Assembly (NCBI GenBank): GCA_037441525.1
Contig: JBBISA010000022.1
Span: 1-56,917, forward strand
Direction: 5' to 3'
Source: SKVR01 sp037441525
GTDB lineage: Bacteria > Bacteroidota > Bacteroidia > Bacteroidales > UBA7960
Length of the DNA stretch: 56,917 nucleotides
The notes beneath the pieces were generated by a model. That model worked only from the letters and a program-made list of their open reading frames with translations, did no database searches and had not been told where the DNA came from. The translations under genes were made by a program, and so were the position numbers. Below are positions 32,522 through 40,536 of this stretch, piece by piece. Position 1 is the first letter of the stretch; every line of letters starts with the position of its first letter.

Positions 32522-34732
32522 ATGGCATTCACCAAAAAAAAACACTACAAGATTCTTGAACTGCAGGATAGGATCATAAACTATACTTATGGCATTGTTG
32601 CATCCTTAGGCACAATAATTTTCTTTTTTCTGTTAATCAGGGGCATCAATTCCGGGTTTAATGTTTCAACAATCACTGCACTTTCATGCATCATTGCCTT
32701 CAATTTGGTTTTTCCTTTCCGTAAAGGGCTGTCAGCAGGATTTAAAGTGAATTTTCTGATATTCGTTACTGTATTGATTCTCATAACGTCCTTCCTGTCC
32801 TACGGATATCTGGCCGCGGCGAAGTTTTTTGTCCTTGGATTGCCAATTCTTATTTCATTTCAAACCGGGCAAAGGCGAGCCATACAAACAATGGGGGTTA
32901 TGCTCGGAATTTATGCGGTTTTTGGGGTTTTATACACATCAGGGTTTTTAAGTTACAGGTTCGATCTTGAGCAATACACCAATAATCCGTTCACCTGGTT
33001 CATCGAAGCACTGGTTATCCTGATTGCAGGGATGGGTAATATTTTTCTGGTAAATATTTTTGTGCAGCGAATAACCAGCAATTACGAGAAAATTGAAAAA
33101 CAGAACCAGGAATACCAGCATATTAACAGTGAACTCAATTGCCTGCTCGATGAACTGTATGCAAGCCATAATAAAAATCAGGCGCTTATGGTGGCTCTGG
33201 CAGAAAATGAAAACAAATACAGGCTTATCGTGGAAAATACTCCGGTTGGCATTATTCAGATCAATCGAAACGGGATCATTTCGGGTGCCAATAATTTCTT
33301 TTCAAATCTGATTGGATTAACGCAAAACCTTATTACTGGAAATAAGGTATCTGATCTTTTTAAGCCTGAGGTATTAGACATTATCAATTCTGTAATATTG
33401 AGTTGTAAGCCGGTTACCCTTGAAGGTTATATGCTTACCCTTAATCAGCACCATGAAAAATTTCTGCGCCTGATTATAACCCCGGTAATGGAAGAAGACA
33501 GAGTAGATAATGCCATATTGCTGATTGAAGACCTTAGCGAAAATCTGAAAAAGACCGAACTGGAAAGAAAGATCATTCTGGCTGAGGAATCGGCAAAATT
33601 CAAGCAAACCTTCCTTGCGAAAATGAGCCACGAGATTCGCACACCTCTGACAGGAATTTTGGGAATGACTGATATGCTCTCCCTGGGTGACCTCGATGCA
33701 AAACACCTTGAATATGTTGATATTTTGAAAAAATCGGGAGAAAATCTCAGGGAAATTATTAATCAGGTGCTCGAATTCTCCAAATTGGAAGCAGGAAAGG
33801 TTACTCTGAATCGGGCACCCTTGCATTTTAATGATCTTCTGGTAAATGCTGAAACACTTTTTGGTGGTATTAACAAAAAGAAAATCCGTTTTTCTGTTTG
33901 GTGCGATCCGCAAATCCCTGAGATTATTGTTGCCGATGGAATTAAACTTACCCAAATCATCAACAATTTAATTTCCAATGCCTACAAGTTTACTAGTCAT
34001 GGCGAGGTAAAGGTAAAGGCTGACATGGTTTGTCATTATCTGAACCATAGAAAAATGGAAATAAAAATTTCAGTTAGCGATACCGGAATGGGGATAAATA
34101 CGGATAAACAGACACAACTTTTTCAACCATTTTCTCAGCTTGGCACTCTTAGCGGCAAATATCAGGAAGGCACCGGGCTTGGGTTGTTAATTTGTAAAGA
34201 ACTTGCCTGTTTGCATGGTGGCGCCATTGGGTTGGAAAGTACTGAAGGAATTGGGAGTACATTCTGGTTTACCTTCGAAGCCGACGAATTATTGGGGCAA
34301 AGAGAAATAGAAATCAAATTTGATAAGCAAATTTCTGGAAGCCTTCCTGCCTCCATGAAAATTTTGCTTGCTGAAGATCAAAAGGTAAATCAGAAGGTTT
34401 TTAAAATCCTTTTCGAGTCGCAGGGGCATGAACTGATAATCGCTGAAAACGGCAACCAGGTAATTGACATTTTTCAAACACAGTCCTTCGACCTTATTCT
34501 TATGGATATACAAATGCCCGCAATGGATGGATTAACAGCCTGCATGAAATTAAGGAAACTTTACCAGCATCTGCCCCCCATAATTGGCCTCAGCGCCCAT
34601 GCTTTCGAAGGCGAAAGGGAGAAATACATGAAGCTTGGGTTTGATGAATACCTCACAAAGCCATTGAGAATGGACGAACTGGTAAAAGCCTGGCACAATG
34701 TAACCACCCGCAGGCAATCAAAGGTTTCCTGA
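32522..34732 (+). CDS. Membrane PAS hybrid histidine kinase with C-terminal REC
   Basis: The 736-residue protein has the same multi-pass membrane domain as the kinases at 21480 and 25400 (about residues 18-185), a coiled coil, a PAS domain (NKYRLIVENTPVGIIQI), HisKA with His370 in MSHEIRTPLTG, HATPase (GTGLGLLICKELA) and a REC with Asp662 in LILMDIQMPAMDG. From PAS onward it is a paralogue of the hybrid protein at 23425, which has a REC in place of the membrane part. It is the last gene of the signalling locus. No output domain is present, so phosphate must pass on to another protein. Confidence 0.9.
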   Translation: MAFTKKKHYKILELQDRIINYTYGIVASLGTIIFFFLLIRGINSGFNVSTITALSCIIAFNLVFPFRKGLSAGFKVNFLIFVTVLILITSFLSYGYLAAAKFFVLGLPILISFQTGQRRAIQTMGVMLGIYAVFGVLYTSGFLSYRFDLEQYTNNPFTWFIEALVILIAGMGNIFLVNIFVQRITSNYEKIEKQNQEYQHINSELNCLLDELYASHNKNQALMVALAENENKYRLIVENTPVGIIQINRNGIISGANNFFSNLIGLTQNLITGNKVSDLFKPEVLDIINSVILSCKPVTLEGYMLTLNQHHEKFLRLIITPVMEEDRVDNAILLIEDLSENLKKTELERKIILAEESAKFKQTFLAKMSHEIRTPLTGILGMTDMLSLGDLDAKHLEYVDILKKSGENLREIINQVLEFSKLEAGKVTLNRAPLHFNDLLVNAETLFGGINKKKIRFSVWCDPQIPEIIVADGIKLTQIINNLISNAYKFTSHGEVKVKADMVCHYLNHRKMEIKISVSDTGMGINTDKQTQLFQPFSQLGTLSGKYQEGTGLGLLICKELACLHGGAIGLESTEGIGSTFWFTFEADELLGQREIEIKFDKQISGSLPASMKILLAEDQKVNQKVFKILFESQGHELIIAENGNQVIDIFQTQSFDLILMDIQMPAMDGLTACMKLRKLYQHLPPIIGLSAHAFEGEREKYMKLGFDEYLTKPLRMDELVKAWHNVTTRRQSKVS

Positions 34733-34797
34733 AAAGGGTGAGCTCAAATCTCAATTTTAAGCTGTACAACTAATTGTAGTACTTTTACATCCCTTTT

Positions 34798-34832
34798 CCG
34801 GGCACCATCTGCAATAACCCAAAGTTGCCCGG
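34798..34832 (+). repeat. Hairpin in the leader of the pseudouridine synthase gene
   Basis: CCGGGCA (34798-34804) and TGCCCGG (34826-34832) form a 7-bp GC-rich stem, followed by TTGGTTCTT. It may end the hybrid kinase transcript or lie in the leader of the next gene. Confidence 0.35.
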
Positions 34833-34857
34833 TTGGTTCTTAATTAAAAGTATTACA

Positions 34858-35562
34858 ATGCAGCAACCTTTACCCATTACCAGTCGCATCCTGTTCGAAG
34901 ACAACCACCTGATTGTGGTCAACAAGCTTCCATCTGAAATTGTGCAGGGCGATAAAACCGGCGATTTGCCCATGAGCGACCTTCTGAAGGCTTATATTGC
35001 CCGAAAATACAAGAAACCAGGCAATGTTTTTCTGGGGGTTGTACATCGTATCGACAGGCCGGTGAGTGGTGCGGTTATTTTCGCACGCACTTCCAAAGGA
35101 CTGGCCCGCCTCAACGCCATGCTTCAGAGCCGCGAGTTACATAAACGATACTGGGCTATTGTTAAGAACGACCCACCTAAAACCGAAGGAACTCTTGTTC
35201 ACCATCTGCAAAAAAACGAAAAACAAAACAAATCGTATGCTGTAAATGAAGACATTCCCGGCAGCAAAAGGGCAGAGCTGACTTACAAGGTGCTGGCTGT
35301 AAGTAACAACTATAAGCTTCTGGAAGTTGAACTCATTACGGGGCGGCATCATCAGGTAAGGGCTCAGCTCGCGGCTATGGGTTGCCCTATTCGCGGCGAC
35401 CTCAAATACGGTTTCGATCGTTCCAATCCCGATGGCAGTATAAGTCTCCATGCGCGTAGCCTGAGTTTTATTCATCCGGTGAGCAAACTACCCATTGAAA
35501 TTATCGCCCCCGTACCCGACGAAACCCTGTGGAAAGTCTTCGAATCACAAGCTGGCAGTTAA
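34858..35562 (+). CDS. RluA-family pseudouridine synthase
   Basis: The start is set at ATG 34858; upstream in-frame codons lack family similarity. The 234-residue enzyme has LFEDNHLIVVNKLP, the catalytic motif GVVHRIDRPVSG with Asp66, and RAELTYKVL and TGRHHQVRAQLAAMGCPI, typical of RluA/RluD-type enzymes. There is no N-terminal S4 domain. It isomerises uridine to pseudouridine in rRNA or tRNA; the target cannot be told. It is a likely single gene, followed by the TolB-like gene after 42 bp. Confidence 0.92.
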   Translation: MQQPLPITSRILFEDNHLIVVNKLPSEIVQGDKTGDLPMSDLLKAYIARKYKKPGNVFLGVVHRIDRPVSGAVIFARTSKGLARLNAMLQSRELHKRYWAIVKNDPPKTEGTLVHHLQKNEKQNKSYAVNEDIPGSKRAELTYKVLAVSNNYKLLEVELITGRHHQVRAQLAAMGCPIRGDLKYGFDRSNPDGSISLHARSLSFIHPVSKLPIEIIAPVPDETLWKVFESQAGS

Positions 35563-35604
35563 ACAATTGTTGATTCCTTTAGTTATCAGGAATAATTGAT
35601 AAGT

Positions 35605-38526
35605 ATGAAAAATCGCAACCAATTTTTTTTTCTGGTTTTGATGACCTTAATGCTGAGCCATGCTTTTAAGGTAGCAGGGCAGTTTTATATAGAGGGTCAG
35701 GATCCAGCATCTGTGAAATGGAAACAAATAAACACACAAAATTTTCAGGTTATTTTTCCAGATAATTATCAGGAACATGGCAGCTATATTGCCGATCTGC
35801 TCGAGTGGGCCTATAAATATGCAGGTGCAACTCTGCAACATTCACCACGCAAAGTTTCAGTGATTGTTCACACCCACACTGTTATTCCCAATGGTTTTGT
35901 TTCATGGGCCCCGGCACGCATGGAACTTTACGCCACACCCCCTGCCGATAATGATTACCATGACTGGATAGAACGACTGGTTGTGCACGAATTAAGGCAT
36001 GTAGTGCATGTTGATAAGCTTAATCAGGGCTTAACCCGGCTCATGAGCATCCTGTTTGGCGAAATGGGTACCGGGATCGTTTTTGCACACATGCCCCTTT
36101 GGTTTATTGAAGGGGATGCGGTAGTTACCGAAACCACCCTCACAAGGGCCGGACGTGGAAGACTTCCTATGTTTGAGCAGGGGCTCAAGGCACAGATACA
36201 AACCTTTGGCCTTTACAGTTTCGATAAGGCAAACTTCGGATCATACAAGGACCACACCCCCAACTATTACGAACTGGGTTATTTTATGGTGGCTGCAGCC
36301 AGGCTCGAACATGGCCCGCATATCTGGAGTCCTGTAATGGATAATGTGGGCCGTCGCCCTTGGAGCCCCAGCCCGTTTTCAAGAGAACTGAAACGACAAA
36401 CAGGATTAACAACATCAGACCTATACAAACATACTTATACCCTTCTCGACTCCCTGTGGACCCAACAGGCAGCAGGGCAGCAATTTACCAACTCAAAAAC
36501 TCTTTCTCCATCCAATAAGCTATTTACCTGCTATTTATATCCGCAATGGCTCAACGATTCGCTTATTGTAGCGCTGAAACGTGGTTTAAGAGACATACCA
36601 GCTTTTGTCTCCATCGATATGCACGGAAATGAGCGAATCATCCACCGGCCCGGATTTGTTGTTGAAAATTCATTTCACGCCACCAACGAGATTGTGGTCT
36701 GGAGCGAGTACCGCCCCGATCCGCGATGGCAGCACCAGAGTTTTTCTGAAATAATGATTCTTTATCCCGGGCTAAAGCAACCCCGGCAGATTACCAGGAA
36801 AGGGAAATTCTTCTCCCCGTCATTATCGCCCGATGGCCTCATGATTGCAGTCACTGAGGTATCAACAGATGGAAAACATTCCCTGGTAATACTTGATACC
36901 TATTCGGGCTCAGAGCTGTCCAGGTTCAGCTATTCTGGCAACGACTTCATCATGCAACCTGCATGGCACCCTTTTGAAAACCGTATTGTGCTTATTGCCC
37001 TTAACAGCAAGGGCAAACGAATTGACGAAATCGACCTCGACCGTTACGAAACCACGGTCAGATTTTCAGCAGGATATGAAGCCGATATCTCATCGCCCCG
37101 CTACCGCGACAACGACATTTTGTTTAACGGTACCTGGAATGGAACGGACAACATTTATGTGCTCAGAATCAGAGAAAATCAGCCCCATAAGCTTACCAAT
37201 GCACAATTTGGTGCCATCAATCCCGCCATTAATCCACACACCGGAGCCATGGCTTATTCATCATACACGGCAATGGGCTACACCCTTCAGCTGGCCAAAA
37301 ACAAAGATTTGTTGAACATCCCGCTTTTGCAGATCACAGATGAGTCGCCAGGATGGCATCGTATGCTGGCCAACCAGGAAGGAGCCGTCATTGGCCCCGA
37401 AACCGTTACCCGTAATCAATATGCAATAAAACCATACAAAAAATGGAATAATCTGTTAAACTTACATTCCTGGTTCCCTGCCTACCTCGATATCGATAAT
37501 TTTTATGCCTATCCCGGAGCATCTCTTTTCTTCCAGAATAAGTTAAGCACCTCCGTTGGTCAGTTGGGCTATTCGTGGGATGATAACGATAAAACCGGCA
37601 AATGGGTGGCAGGATATTCCTGGCGGGGATGGTATCCGGTGATTGATCTGACGGCTGAGTCGGGTGCCCGAAGGTATTATTATAAGTTGAACAACAGAAC
37701 CCAGAATTTTATTTATACTGAAAGTGCCTATCGTTTGTCGGTTGCCATTCCTCAAAAAACACAAATCGCCGATTATTTTTACGGGTTTATCCCTTCCCTC
37801 AGGATGGGGTTGATGCAACGACAGGCCCATCGCAACACCCCCGATTCCATCCCTTTCCCCAACAACCGGTACCTGCAATTCAGAGAAACTTCGTTTTACA
37901 CCCAGGAATACAGGGTATATGCTTACCGGCAAAGGAGAAGCGTGCCCCGCGATATATGGCCTCGATCGGGCCAGATCATCGACCTAAATTACCGTCATAC
38001 TCCTTTTTCTGCTACCGACGACATGGGGAGAATCTTTTCTATTCGGGGTATCATTTATTTCCCGGGTGTAGCAAGGCATCATGGTTTGCGCATAACAGGG
38101 GGTAGTCAGACCATTACACAGGGTGAAAACCAGAGGCAAAGAAACGAATTTGCCTTTTTCTACAATTTTGGCAGCATTTTGCCCTATCCACGCGGGCTTT
38201 CAGGATTAAATCACCGTAAATTGGAATATTTCTCAGCCGATTATGCCTTACCAATTTGGTATCCCGAAATCAGTATTCCCGACATTGTTTATTTAAAAAG
38301 GCTAAGAGGAAGTCTGTTTTACGATTTTGCCAACGCCGAAAAGCATCCTGCAAACAATAGTGGGGTAAGGGGCACAAAGGAACAACTATTCTCTTACGGG
38401 TTTGGAATCGCCGGCGATATGCACCTGCTTGGTTTTCTTGCACCGGTATCTCTGGGGCTGCAGGTTGCATTTCCTATGGGCACCACTAGGCCGGCTTTCA
38501 GGTTCAATTACAGTGTAAGTATTTGA
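35605..38526 (+). CDS. Secreted peptidase-MA-like / TolB-type beta-propeller outer membrane protein
   Basis: The start is taken at ATG 35605, which opens a clear signal peptide (about 1-25). The 973-residue protein has an N-terminal gluzincin-like domain with HELRH at 128-132 and WFIEGDAVVTE (Glu169), the pattern of Peptidase MA-type metalloproteases. Residues about 280-600 show TolB/WD40-like propeller repeats (SPSLSPDGLMIAVTEVS, GAINPAINPHTGAMAYSSYT). The C-terminal third is strand-rich and ends in LQVAFPMGTTRPAFRFNYS, consistent with a surface-antigen-type barrel. It is probably anchored in the outer membrane. Proteolytic activity is inferred. A palindromic repeat and a hairpin follow the stop. 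Confidence 0.8.
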   Translation: MKNRNQFFFLVLMTLMLSHAFKVAGQFYIEGQDPASVKWKQINTQNFQVIFPDNYQEHGSYIADLLEWAYKYAGATLQHSPRKVSVIVHTHTVIPNGFVSWAPARMELYATPPADNDYHDWIERLVVHELRHVVHVDKLNQGLTRLMSILFGEMGTGIVFAHMPLWFIEGDAVVTETTLTRAGRGRLPMFEQGLKAQIQTFGLYSFDKANFGSYKDHTPNYYELGYFMVAAARLEHGPHIWSPVMDNVGRRPWSPSPFSRELKRQTGLTTSDLYKHTYTLLDSLWTQQAAGQQFTNSKTLSPSNKLFTCYLYPQWLNDSLIVALKRGLRDIPAFVSIDMHGNERIIHRPGFVVENSFHATNEIVVWSEYRPDPRWQHQSFSEIMILYPGLKQPRQITRKGKFFSPSLSPDGLMIAVTEVSTDGKHSLVILDTYSGSELSRFSYSGNDFIMQPAWHPFENRIVLIALNSKGKRIDEIDLDRYETTVRFSAGYEADISSPRYRDNDILFNGTWNGTDNIYVLRIRENQPHKLTNAQFGAINPAINPHTGAMAYSSYTAMGYTLQLAKNKDLLNIPLLQITDESPGWHRMLANQEGAVIGPETVTRNQYAIKPYKKWNNLLNLHSWFPAYLDIDNFYAYPGASLFFQNKLSTSVGQLGYSWDDNDKTGKWVAGYSWRGWYPVIDLTAESGARRYYYKLNNRTQNFIYTESAYRLSVAIPQKTQIADYFYGFIPSLRMGLMQRQAHRNTPDSIPFPNNRYLQFRETSFYTQEYRVYAYRQRRSVPRDIWPRSGQIIDLNYRHTPFSATDDMGRIFSIRGIIYFPGVARHHGLRITGGSQTITQGENQRQRNEFAFFYNFGSILPYPRGLSGLNHRKLEYFSADYALPIWYPEISIPDIVYLKRLRGSLFYDFANAEKHPANNSGVRGTKEQLFSYGFGIAGDMHLLGFLAPVSLGLQVAFPMGTTRPAFRFNYSVSI

Positions 38527-38601
38527 TTGTGTTGTTATTGCTGTGTATAGCAAGTGATGCAATCTGCAGCATTACACGTTAAAGGTTAAGCATTACTCTG
38601 G

Positions 38602-38657
38602 TTTTTTAACCCGGATAAGTCATTAGAAATGCAATGAACTAATGACTTAGCCGGGTT
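38602..38657 (+). repeat. Palindromic intergenic repeat, copy 2
   Basis: The stem pairs 38608-38626 with 38639-38657 at 18 of 19 positions around a 12-nt loop; the arms are AACCCGG-A-TAAGTCATTAG and its complement. The core 38618-38651 matches copy 1 (1059-1026) at 30 of 34 positions. The near-perfect stem here, versus a decayed one in copy 1, suggests a REP-like or MITE-like element. Confidence 0.65.
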
Positions 38658-38670
38658 TAACCCCGCTTTA

Positions 38671-38717
38671 GAAAAACATAAATTGTAAGCATTTCTGATT
38701 ACAATTTATAGTTTTTC
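38671..38717. terminator. AT-rich bidirectional terminator candidate
   Basis: GAAAAAC-ATAAATTGTAA and TTACAATTTATA-GTTTTTC pair with one bulged base over a 10-nt loop. A/T runs on both sides give a U-run in either direction, which fits a shared terminator between convergent genes. Confidence 0.55.
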
Positions 38718-38841
38718 TTATGCGATTTGTCGTTTTAATAATATAATTATCAATAACTTATACTAATGTATTTCTAATGACGGTCATCAGAAAAATCGGC
38801 TAAAGACAAATCTGGGTTTAAATCTTTAAAAGCCAGGCAAT

Positions 38842-39921
38842 TTATTTGTTCGAACTCCTGTATTTGTTCATGTTCGCTACCGTGAAAAGAAATACAAACA
38901 GAATAACAAACCAACCCCCGAACAGGATATAATGCAGCAAACGCCACTCTTTGGTAAGATAAGTCATTGATGTGGCTACAAAAAGAGAAACAAGCGAGAT
39001 AAAAGCAAAAAGGTGGGCCACATCGCGATCGGAAAGGCCCAGGTATGACAGGTGGTGGGTGGTGTGATCCTTACCACCTACAAAGGGCGAACTTCCACGG
39101 GCAAGTCGTTTATACGAAACGGTGGTGGTATCAATGATGGGCAGTGCAAAAACAACAGCCACTGCCATAAGACGCATCAGAGGAGTGCTTTCGCCAATAA
39201 ATCCATCACCATTCCAGAAGTAATCTATTCCGAGGGTTGCGAGTAATACCCCCAGAAACTGACTTCCAGTATCGCCCATATACATTTTTGACGGGTTCCA
39301 GTTATAATGCAAAAAACCCAGCAATACTGCCATAAGTCCGATCACTATCACCACATTGGGGTCGAAAATTTCAGTCCTGAGAAAAATTCCGGTCAGAATA
39401 ACTGCCGATATGGCTATGGAAACAATAGATGTAATGCCATCCATATTGTCGAGCATATTAATACTATTCATCATGCCTACAACCCAGAAAATGGTAAGGG
39501 CATAATTGAGCCACTGATTTTCGAAAATGGTTATAGATGTTCCGGTAACAATAAGAATCAGCCCGCAAAATACCTGCGAAAAAAACTTAATCCAGGGGCG
39601 TGTATTATATGCATCGTCGAACAGGCCTGTAAGAAACCCCACCGTAACTACAACAAAAACACCCAGTTGTTTAAGGTTGAAATAATCCGATGACCCTGCA
39701 AACAGGAAAGCTATAAGTATGACAGAGAAAAGAAATACCAGATAAAAGGATATACCACCAAGGGCAGGTTTGGAAGTCGAACTCCATCGGATAATGGTTT
39801 CTTTGGTGTTGCGGATACCCAGGTTGTGCGAAAACTGTAATAAAAACCGGTTTATTACCAGCGAGAAAGCCAGTGATGCAACAAAAAAAATACTGTAAAC
39901 CAAAACTACATTGTCTGTCAT
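38842..39921 (-). CDS. WecA/MraY-family undecaprenyl-phosphate sugar-1-phosphate transferase
   Basis: The 359-residue polytopic membrane protein has the family motifs GLFDDAYNTRPWIKFF (Mg-binding Asp pair), MLDNMDGI, NWNPSKMYMGDTGSQFLG and the cytoplasmic HTTHHLSYLG. It transfers a sugar-1-phosphate, such as GlcNAc-1-P, from UDP-sugar to undecaprenyl phosphate, the first step of exopolysaccharide or O-antigen repeat synthesis. It is the last gene of the minus-strand polysaccharide unit, 42 bp after rfbC. Within the family it is closer to WecA-type than MraY, since no peptidoglycan genes are nearby. Confidence 0.9.
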   Translation of the reverse strand: MTDNVVLVYSIFFVASLAFSLVINRFLLQFSHNLGIRNTKETIIRWSSTSKPALGGISFYLVFLFSVILIAFLFAGSSDYFNLKQLGVFVVVTVGFLTGLFDDAYNTRPWIKFFSQVFCGLILIVTGTSITIFENQWLNYALTIFWVVGMMNSINMLDNMDGITSIVSIAISAVILTGIFLRTEIFDPNVVIVIGLMAVLLGFLHYNWNPSKMYMGDTGSQFLGVLLATLGIDYFWNGDGFIGESTPLMRLMAVAVVFALPIIDTTTVSYKRLARGSSPFVGGKDHTTHHLSYLGLSDRDVAHLFAFISLVSLFVATSMTYLTKEWRLLHYILFGGWFVILFVFLFTVANMNKYRSSNK

Positions 39922-39963
39922 CTCTCTCAGATTGTTAATCGAAAAAAAGTGTGTAAGTTCCTT

Positions 39964-40506
39964 CTAAAACGGGCTGCTAAAATCTTTGAATAACTGTGCA
40001 TTACGGTCTTTGTCAGATACAATGGGATTTTCAACTCCCCAGTCAATGCCCAGTTGGGGATCATTCCATGCCAGGGCCCTTTCGGCAGATTTGTTATATG
40101 ATTGGGTACATTTATAAAAAAACAATGTATGTGGTTCAAGGGTAAGAAAACCATGGGCAAATCCGGCGGGAATCCATAGCATATTCATCCGCTCTGAAGA
40201 TAAAACATATTTGAAATGCCTTCCAAAAGTAGGTTCTGATTTTCTAAGATCAACAACCACATCGAGAGCCGAACCATTGATAACCCGCACCAGTTTTCCC
40301 TGCACTACGGGTGGTACCTGAAAATGCAGGCCCCTTAAAACCCCGGCTCCGGAGAGCGACTGGTTATCCTGCACGAAATCGGTATCTATACCAAGTTGTC
40401 TGAAATGCTCTCTGTTCCACGATTCAAGGAAATATCCCCTTTCGTCTCTGTATACTTGTGGCTCGATGGCGAGCAACCCTTTAAAACCAGTTTCAGTAAC
40501 CTGCAT
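39964..40506 (-). CDS. rfbC: dTDP-4-dehydrorhamnose 3,5-epimerase
   Basis: The 180-residue cupin enzyme contains DERGYFLESWNREHF, FVQDNQSLS, GVLRGLHFQ (catalytic His in RGLHFQ), VVVDLRKSEPTFG, and the conserved GFAHGFLTLEP. It epimerises dTDP-4-keto-6-deoxyglucose at C3 and C5 on the way to dTDP-rhamnose or related sugars. The companions rfbA, rfbB and rfbD are not in the window. It sits between wzc-like and wecA-like genes, spaced 30 and 42 bp, which places it in the polysaccharide unit. Confidence 0.94.
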   Translation of the reverse strand: MQVTETGFKGLLAIEPQVYRDERGYFLESWNREHFRQLGIDTDFVQDNQSLSGAGVLRGLHFQVPPVVQGKLVRVINGSALDVVVDLRKSEPTFGRHFKYVLSSERMNMLWIPAGFAHGFLTLEPHTLFFYKCTQSYNKSAERALAWNDPQLGIDWGVENPIVSDKDRNAQLFKDFSSPF

Positions 40507-40536
40507 TGTATTTGGTTAAGAAGATTTAGATCAAAT

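Larger units (their letters stand above)
38527..38841. other. Convergent intergenic region with palindromes
   Basis: This 315-bp interval lies between convergent genes. It holds the second copy of the ~50-nt palindromic repeat and an AT-rich bidirectional hairpin (38671-38717). No open frame of note is seen. Confidence 0.7.
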
